In this document: piece after piece, positions 20,815 through 25,702 of the stretch
Position numbering within the stretch: the first letter of the stretch is position 1
Layout: every line of letters starts with the position of its first letter
Assembly (NCBI GenBank): GCA_002479455.1
Contig: DLNB01000016.1
Span: 8,662-34,363 of the forward strand
DNA: 25,702 nucleotides
Source of the DNA: Acetothermia bacterium UBA7521
GTDB lineage: Bacteria > Bipolaricaulota > Bipolaricaulia > Bipolaricaulales > Bipolaricaulaceae
Direction of reading: 5' to 3'
The notes under the pieces: model-generated
Databases searched by the model: none
Told to the model about the DNA's origin: nothing
Seen by the model: the letters and a program-made list of their open reading frames with translations, nothing else
Translations under genes and position numbers: made by a program

Positions 20815-22054
20815 TGTTCATCAGCTCCAGGAACTGCTTGTTCGTCCGCGTCTGTTCCATCTTGCCCTTGATGAACTCCAGCGCTGCCCCAGGGTCCGGC
20901 ATCTCGATGAGAAGCTTACGGAGGATCCACACCCGACGAAGGACATCTGGCTGAAGCAGGAGTTCCTCTTTTCTCGTGCCCGATTGCACGAGGTCGATCG
21001 CCGGAAACACTCGGCGGTTGGCAAGATCTCGGTTCAGAACAAGCTCCATGTTCCCGGTGCCTTTGAACTCCTCGAATACCACCTGGTCGAGGCGAGATCC
21101 CGTGTCGACGAGCGCAGTGGCGATGATGGTCAGGGATCCCCCCCCCTCGATGTTGCGGGCCGCACCGAAGAACTCCTTCGGCTTGTAGAGGGCTGTAGGA
21201 TCAATGCCTCCCGAGAGGAGTTTTCCGGATGGGCTGATGGAGAGGTTATACGCCCGCCCGAGACGGGTGAGCGAGTCCATGAGGATCACCACGTCGAGTC
21301 CCGACTCCACAAGCCGCTTCCCCTCCGCCGTCGCTAGCTCGGCGATCCGCGTGTGGTGCTGCGGCTCCATGTCGAACGTCGCCGCAATCACCTCCGCCTT
21401 CTTCACGGAGCGGCGGAAGTCTGTCACCTCCTCCGGCCGCTCATCCACAAGCAAGATCAGCAGATGCACGTCGGGGTGGTTCGCCTCAATCCCCTGGGCG
21501 ATGTGCTTGAGGAGGGTCGTCTTCCCCGCCTTGGGCGGAGACACGATCAGACCGCGCTGTCCCTTTCCGATGGGCGAGAAGAGGTCGATCATCCGCGTGG
21601 AAGGCTCGTCCGGGTTGTGCTCGAGGATGAGATGCTCGTTCGGGTGGAGTGGTGTCAGCTGCTGGAACTCGACGCGCTTCCGAACCTGGTCCGGATCGAG
21701 GCCGCTGACCTTGTCCACCTTGAGCAGGGCGAAGTACCGCTCGCCCTCCCGGGGTTGGCGTACCGGGCCGCGGATGAGGTCTCCATCTTTGAGCGCAAAC
21801 CGCTTGATCTGCGACGGAGACACGTACACGTCGTACCGACTGGGGAGACAGGATCGTTCGCGGAGAAACCCGTAGCCATCAGGCATGATCTCCAGGATCC
21901 CTTCTACCGCCAGCTCCTGACGCTCGGCCAGGACACGCATCACGGCGAGTTCCAGGTCGGACGTTGAGAGGTCACCGCTTCCGTTGACACCCAGGGTTTG
22001 CGCCAGCCCCGTTAGCTTCTCCAACCCCAGCGCGCGGACCTCGCTCATCTCCAT
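20807..22054 (-). CDS. rho: Transcription termination factor Rho
   Basis: RNA-dependent ATPase and helicase, hexameric, which ends transcription. The 415-residue chain has an N-terminal Rho-N helix bundle (1-45), a cold-shock-like RNA-binding domain (about 50-125: EGILEIMPDGYGFLR), Walker A PPKAGKTT at 173-180, DERPEEV at 204-210, DSLTRLGRAYN at 260-270 and the Q/R-loop region ending KGTGNMEL. No large insertion is present, unlike in actinobacterial Rho. SD AGAGGTGAT 5 bases before the ATG at 22054 supports the start. It is the second gene of the run led by the GT2 gene. Confidence 0.97.
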   Translation of the reverse strand: MEMSEVRALGLEKLTGLAQTLGVNGSGDLSTSDLELAVMRVLAERQELAVEGILEIMPDGYGFLRERSCLPSRYDVYVSPSQIKRFALKDGDLIRGPVRQPREGERYFALLKVDKVSGLDPDQVRKRVEFQQLTPLHPNEHLILEHNPDEPSTRMIDLFSPIGKGQRGLIVSPPKAGKTTLLKHIAQGIEANHPDVHLLILLVDERPEEVTDFRRSVKKAEVIAATFDMEPQHHTRIAELATAEGKRLVESGLDVVILMDSLTRLGRAYNLSISPSGKLLSGGIDPTALYKPKEFFGAARNIEGGGSLTIIATALVDTGSRLDQVVFEEFKGTGNMELVLNRDLANRRVFPAIDLVQSGTRKEELLLQPDVLRRVWILRKLLIEMPDPGAALEFIKGKMEQTRTNKQFLELMNSE

Positions 22055-22089
22055 CGCACATCACCTCTGGCAATTCAGATCGTACGGTT

Positions 22090-22111
22090 CCCAGAACCCG
22101 GAGGGTCTGGG
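22090..22111 (-). other. Hairpin in the GT2-rho gap
   Basis: CCCAGACCC and GGGTTCTGGG on the minus strand can pair (9 pairs with a single unpaired base) in the 64-base gap between the GT2 stop and the rho ATG. No T-run follows, so it is not a classical terminator. It may affect mRNA stability or Rho autoregulation, which in other bacteria works in the rho leader. TACGAT just beyond it could act as a weak -10 box, but no -35 box fits. Confidence 0.4.
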
Positions 22112-22118
22112 CGTCTTC

Positions 22119-22754
22119 TCACAGTTTGCGAAAGAACGATCGGGCGACATCCCAGTACATCGCCATCCGGTCGGTGAGCCCAGGCCAGAACCCCCGCTTC
22201 TCTTCCTTGCGAATGTGGCTCACCCCGTGCAGCTCGACCTTCTTCTTGCGCCATCCTTCCTTGGAGGCGAGCCGTGCCAAGGCGGTCTCGACGCCGAACT
22301 CCATGTCCTCCACTGCCCCACGAGCCCGCTCCCAGTGCGCGCGGGACATCACCCTCTGCCCAGACAAGAACGCCGCGATCCGTTGCGAGAGATCGGTCCC
22401 GATCCGCCCGTTCCGGAACACACCAATGACCACATCGGTATCACCGGTCCCGTAGGCCCGAACCAGGTCTTCAACGTGGGACGGGGTGAGGCCGGTGAGG
22501 TCGGCGTCGAGGAACAGCAGCACCTCGCCGGTGGAGGCTTCCACCCCTGCCGCCATCGCCGCCGCCTTGCCGCGATTTTCGGATAGACGGACCAACCGGA
22601 CCGCGAACTGCTCGGCCACCGTCGCCGTTGCGTCCGTGGAGCCGTCATCTACCACGATAACTTCGTCCACGGCGGGTGAGGCAAGCAGGGGTTCAAGCAC
22701 AGCCGCGATGCGTTCCGCCTCGTTGAATGCTGGGATGATCGCCGAGACCTTCAT
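22119..22754 (-). CDS. GT2-family glycosyltransferase (DPM1/GpgS-like)
   Basis: A 211-residue GT-A enzyme. KVSAIIPAFNEAERI begins the fold, VDDGST lies at 35-40, SENRGKAAAM at 58-67 and the metal-binding DAD at 83-85 (FLDADLTGL). The final part, RMAMYWDVARSFF, is amphipathic. The overall size and motifs resemble dolichyl/polyprenyl-phosphate mannose or glucose synthases and glucosyl-3-phosphoglycerate synthases; the donor and acceptor cannot be fixed. The ATG has no obvious ribosome-binding site and the leader would be about 17 bases. It is the first gene after the TTGAAA-N17-TATACT promoter and leads the run into rho, M23, murA and hflX. Confidence 0.85.
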   Translation of the reverse strand: MKVSAIIPAFNEAERIAAVLEPLLASPAVDEVIVVDDGSTDATATVAEQFAVRLVRLSENRGKAAAMAAGVEASTGEVLLFLDADLTGLTPSHVEDLVRAYGTGDTDVVIGVFRNGRIGTDLSQRIAAFLSGQRVMSRAHWERARGAVEDMEFGVETALARLASKEGWRKKKVELHGVSHIRKEEKRGFWPGLTDRMAMYWDVARSFFRKL

Positions 22755-22778
22755 GAAGTAGTTGGTTTGGCGAGACTC

Positions 22779-22807
22779 AGTATAGCGAGGGCGTCAACCC
22801 GTTTCAA
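22779..22807 (-). promoter_or_regulatory. Near-consensus promoter of the GT2-rho-M23-murA-hflX operon
   Basis: TTGAAA (22807-22802), exactly 17 bases, then TATACT (22784-22779) on the minus strand. Transcription should begin near 22772, 18 bases before the GT2 ATG. The -35 box lies inside the last codons of proS, so the operon gets its own promoter despite running in the same direction as proS. This is the best sigma70 match in the window. Confidence 0.75.
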
Positions 22808-24530
22808 CCACCTCGGCACGAAGCAGATCCTGCACAGAACTATGGATGACGTCAAGCGAGGCGTCAACCGAATTGCGCGCTCCATCGCGTCTCCGCTCGA
22901 GATCCACCTCCCCTTTGCGCAGGCTGCGCGGGCCGATCACAGCGAGCACCGGGATCCCGAGAAGCTTGGCATCGTGAAACTTCTCCCCGGCTGTCCGCTC
23001 CCGATCGTCGAGCAAGACGTCCAACCCCGCCTGCGCGAGGTGTTCGGCAACCGAGGCAGCGTACGCAAGCGGCTCAGGTTCTTTCGGGTTGAGGACCGCC
23101 ACCAGCACGTGGAAGGGAGCCACAGAACCCGGCCAGACGATCCCGTCCTCGTCGTGGTGGGCCTCCAGCACCGCCGCCAGCAGGCGGCCGATCCCAATTC
23201 CGTAACAGCCCATGATGAGCGGGCGCGCCCGCCCCTCCCGATCGAGGAACGTCGCATCGAGGGACTGGGAGTACTTCGTCCCGAGCTTGAAGATGTGCCC
23301 AAGCTCGACCCCACGCTGAACGCGGAGAGTTCCCCCACAGCGGGCGCAGCGATCGCCGTCCCGGACGAGGGCTACATCAGCGACAAGCGATGCCTGGAAG
23401 TCGCGAGGGAAGTTCACATTTCGGAGGTGGAACCCCTCCTTGTTCGCACCTGCGACGAGGTTCCGCGCGGGGGGGATCGAGTCGTCCGCCACGACCACCA
23501 CCCCATCGCCAGAGATGCCGATAGGAGAGGCATACCCCGGCACCGCGCCCACAGCGGCGATCTCCTCCTCAGTGGCTGGGGCGAGCTCCGTTGTGCCAAG
23601 CGCGCGGGCGAGCTTCGCCTCGTTCACCGCGAGGTCGCCACGGATCACGACAAACGCCAGTTTCTTCCCCATTCGGTAGAACACGGCCTTCGCCGTCTTG
23701 CGGGTCGGGACGCCGAGGGCGTGGGCCACCGCCTCGATCGTCTGGCAACCGGGGGTGGCCACTTCCGTCACCGCCTGCGGCGCCTCATCGGGGTCGGCAT
23801 CCTTCACCGCGGTCGCCCCCTCTCGGTTCGCGGCGTACCCGCATCCGTCACAGAGGACGAACGTGTCCTCGCCCTGCTCGTTGGAGAGCATGAACTCGTG
23901 GGACCCCGAACCGCCCATCATCCCCGAATCGGCCTCCACGGGAACCGTCGCCAGGCCACAGCGGCGGAAGATCGTGAGGTAGGCGCGATACACCTCGGGG
24001 TAATAGCGATCGAGGTCGTCCGTGTCCTCGTGGAAGCTGTATCCATCCTTCATCGTGAACTCCCGGACGCGCACAAGGCCACCCCGGGCGCGGGGTTCAT
24101 CACGGAACTTCGTCTGGATTTGGTACAACATGAGCGGGAGCTGACGCCATGACTGGATCTCCCGCCGCGCAAGATCCGTTACGACCTCCTCGTGGGTTGG
24201 ACCGAGAACCATCTCCCGACCGGCCCGATCCTGGAACCGAACGAGCTGCGACCCCGCCATTTCCAGCCGCCCGGTTTTCGCCCACAGCTCGGCAGGGTGA
24301 ACGATCGGCATGTGGAGCTCAGCGCCACCGATCGCCTCCATCTCCTCGCGCACGATCGTTTCGATCTTGCGCAATGCCCTCCACCCGAACGGAAGGTAGG
24401 TGTAGATCCCCGCTGCAAGGGGGCGAATGAGCCCCGCCCGCAGCATCAGTCTGTGGCTGGGAAGGTCAGCCTCGGCGGGCTCCTCTTTCCAGGTCGGGAG
24501 GAAGTACCGGCTCCAACGGACGTAGGCCAT
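22794..24530 (-). CDS. proS: Prolyl-tRNA synthetase, bacterial type with editing domain
   Basis: Charges tRNA-Pro. The 578 residues have the class II motif 2 (TKFRDEPRARGGLVRVREF), motif 3 (GCYGIGIGRLLAAVLE), the proline-binding THEE region and the INS editing insertion between motifs 2 and 3 (about residues 225-385, with AVFYRMGKKLAFVVIRGD and the KTAK element) that removes mischarged alanine. The anticodon domain closes the chain. ATG at 24530 is where homology begins (AYVRWSRYFLPTWKEEP). It lies 13 bases after the DinG-like stop, so the two are probably co-transcribed. Its 3' end holds the next promoter. Confidence 0.96.
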   Translation of the reverse strand: MAYVRWSRYFLPTWKEEPAEADLPSHRLMLRAGLIRPLAAGIYTYLPFGWRALRKIETIVREEMEAIGGAELHMPIVHPAELWAKTGRLEMAGSQLVRFQDRAGREMVLGPTHEEVVTDLARREIQSWRQLPLMLYQIQTKFRDEPRARGGLVRVREFTMKDGYSFHEDTDDLDRYYPEVYRAYLTIFRRCGLATVPVEADSGMMGGSGSHEFMLSNEQGEDTFVLCDGCGYAANREGATAVKDADPDEAPQAVTEVATPGCQTIEAVAHALGVPTRKTAKAVFYRMGKKLAFVVIRGDLAVNEAKLARALGTTELAPATEEEIAAVGAVPGYASPIGISGDGVVVVADDSIPPARNLVAGANKEGFHLRNVNFPRDFQASLVADVALVRDGDRCARCGGTLRVQRGVELGHIFKLGTKYSQSLDATFLDREGRARPLIMGCYGIGIGRLLAAVLEAHHDEDGIVWPGSVAPFHVLVAVLNPKEPEPLAYAASVAEHLAQAGLDVLLDDRERTAGEKFHDAKLLGIPVLAVIGPRSLRKGEVDLERRRDGARNSVDASLDVIHSSVQDLLRAEVVETG

Positions 24531-24543
24531 GATGGGCCTAAGG

Positions 24544-25702
24544 TTAGCGAAAGAGTCCCTCGAGGGCAACGAACAACTGGTCTGGATCGTCAACCCACTG
24601 CGCCGGTATGGGAAGGGCGCGCAGGAATGCGTCACCGTAGGCACGCGTGGCGAGACGCGGATCCGCCAGGAGAACTGCCCCTCGATCGGTGGGCGTTCGC
24701 ACGAGGCGGCCGACCCCCTGCCGCAGTCGAAGCACGGCCCGCGGCAGGAACACCTCCCGAAACGGAGACCCCCCCTGAGCCGCGATCCGTTCGGATCGGG
24801 CCTCGATCAGGGGGTCCGTGGGCACGGGGAACGGGAGCCGGACCACCGCCAACAGCTCCAGATCCTCTCCAGGAAGATCAATTCCCTCCCATAGCGTGTC
24901 CAGGCCGAGAAGGACTACGGGGGGCGGGTGGTTCCGAAACCGCGCGAGAAGACCTTCCCGCTCCCCATCCCGGCGCTGGACCAGGTGCGGCGTTCCCGCG
25001 AGGTGAGCGGCTGTAGCCTCCAAGAGACGGCGCGAGGTGAACAGGGCGAGGGCCCGTCGGGGGACCCGCTCCAAGACCCCGCGCAACGTAGCCGCGAGGG
25101 ATTGGGGAAACCCGGGATCGTCCGGATGGGGGAGGTAGCGGAGGACGAACGCTCCGACCCGGTCGTAGGAAAACGGGGATGGCCACGCCTGGAACGTCGG
25201 CTGATCGAGCCCCAGCTCGCGGGCCAGCGCACGCCCCTCGTCGCCCACGGATAGGGTCGCTGAGGTGAGGACCCCGCCGGTGAGGTTTGGCCACAGCGCC
25301 GCCCCGAGGTGATTCCCGACGTCCACCGGAGATGCGGTGAGGGTGAGACCATGAGGCTCCCGCACGTACCAGAACACGGTGTCCTCCGCCTCCGGACGGA
25401 GAAGATGGCTCACCAAACCCGCCACGCGCCGAACTTCACTTCCCAGGACGCGGGCTTGCGCTGCATCCTCATCCGAGAGCTCACGGGCAACGTCGGCAAT
25501 CGCGTCGGAAAGATCATCAAGCGCGTCCTCGAGGGCCGCGCCGGCGGGGAGGAGAGAGGCGACATCCGCTGTTCCGTACCGACCGATGTCGCGAGGGAGG
25601 GTCGCGCCCGCAGCGGCCCAGAACTGTCGGTGCGCCGCCGCGGCTTTCTCCCACGAGGCGACCGCCTCGCCCACCCCCGAGACGTCCCCCCACGTTACGA
25701 AC
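24544..25702 (-). CDS. DinG/XPD-family ATP-dependent helicase, C-terminal part (cut by window edge)
   Basis: The frame stays open to base 25702 (FVTWGDVSG... upstream of a GTG at 25674), so this is the 3' part of a larger gene; a start within the window is not credible since the Walker A and iron-sulfur regions are missing. Visible motifs belong to the second RecA half of superfamily 2 XPD/DinG helicases: GGVLTSATLS, LFTSRRLLEA, LLGLDTLWEGIDLPGEDL and the arginine-finger motif VLRLRQGVGRLVRTPTDRGAV. These helicases unwind DNA with 5'-to-3' polarity and often act in repair. Whether the absent N-terminal part carries a 3'-5' exonuclease domain, as in Gram-positive DinG, cannot be seen. Confidence 0.88.
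   Translation of the reverse strand, partial: FVTWGDVSGVGEAVASWEKAAAAHRQFWAAAGATLPRDIGRYGTADVASLLPAGAALEDALDDLSDAIADVARELSDEDAAQARVLGSEVRRVAGLVSHLLRPEAEDTVFWYVREPHGLTLTASPVDVGNHLGAALWPNLTGGVLTSATLSVGDEGRALARELGLDQPTFQAWPSPFSYDRVGAFVLRYLPHPDDPGFPQSLAATLRGVLERVPRRALALFTSRRLLEATAAHLAGTPHLVQRRDGEREGLLARFRNHPPPVVLLGLDTLWEGIDLPGEDLELLAVVRLPFPVPTDPLIEARSERIAAQGGSPFREVFLPRAVLRLRQGVGRLVRTPTDRGAVLLADPRLATRAYGDAFLRALPIPAQWVDDPDQLFVALEGLFR

Noticed and set aside
22767..24152. 461-residue plus-strand frame opposite proS
   Set aside because: Antisense of proS with histidine and arginine-rich composition; the minus strand has full ProRS motifs.

Overview
The window is a dense, GC-rich bacterial chromosome segment with about 22 protein genes. 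Many overlap by 4-20 bases and gaps are short. I see no tRNA, rRNA, insertion sequence, CRISPR array or phage gene. Core genes (gltX, leuS, proS, murA, rho, hflX, mutM, argF) sit among envelope and glycolipid genes. The content suggests a deep-branching, probably thermophilic, peptidoglycan-making bacterium. My tentative guess is Bipolaricaulota (Acetothermia/OP1) or a similar lineage; this is inference from gene content and composition and no marker gene in the window proves it.

Left part (1-5400). A glutamyl-tRNA synthetase gene (minus) diverges from a plus-strand run of a stand-alone RAM (Lrp/AsnC effector-binding) protein, a lysine 6-dehydrogenase-like oxidoreductase and ornithine carbamoyltransferase. 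This run looks like an amino-acid metabolism unit with its own small effector sensor. It meets, through interlocked stop codons, a minus-strand pair: a secreted cysteine-rich protein with a FlgD-like Ig fold, then a TTG-started formamidopyrimidine-DNA glycosylase.

Middle (5400-12000). An AEC-family permease and a D-2-hydroxyacid dehydrogenase form a probable two-gene operon (minus), divergent from a THEP1-type NTPase (plus). The NTPase overlaps the end of a GT4 glycosyltransferase gene. Upstream of that is a 280-base hairpin-rich gap, then an MGDG-synthase-like GT28 enzyme, a PlsC-type acyltransferase and a GT2 glycosyltransferase. Together these look like a membrane glycolipid cluster.

Right-middle (12000-17550). 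leuS, a phosphohexomutase, a small basic winged-helix-like protein and an exported DUF4139 protein lie in one minus-strand run with the GT2 and acyltransferase genes. A good sigma70-type promoter precedes the DUF4139 gene. The phosphohexomutase could supply activated sugar for the glycosyltransferases.

Right part (17550-25702). A minus-strand operon reads GT2 glycosyltransferase, rho, LysM/M23 endopeptidase, murA, hflX. It has a near-consensus promoter inside the 3' end of the upstream proS gene. proS follows a DinG-family helicase gene that is cut by the right edge.

Most notable: promoter -10 boxes placed so close to start codons that several mRNAs should be leaderless; a GluRS lacking the usual cysteine-containing insertion; a secreted protein with five CxPC motifs; the structured gap at 9042-9321; and the RAM/lysine-dehydrogenase/OTC cluster. 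No complete new system is evident; most genes are recognisable families.
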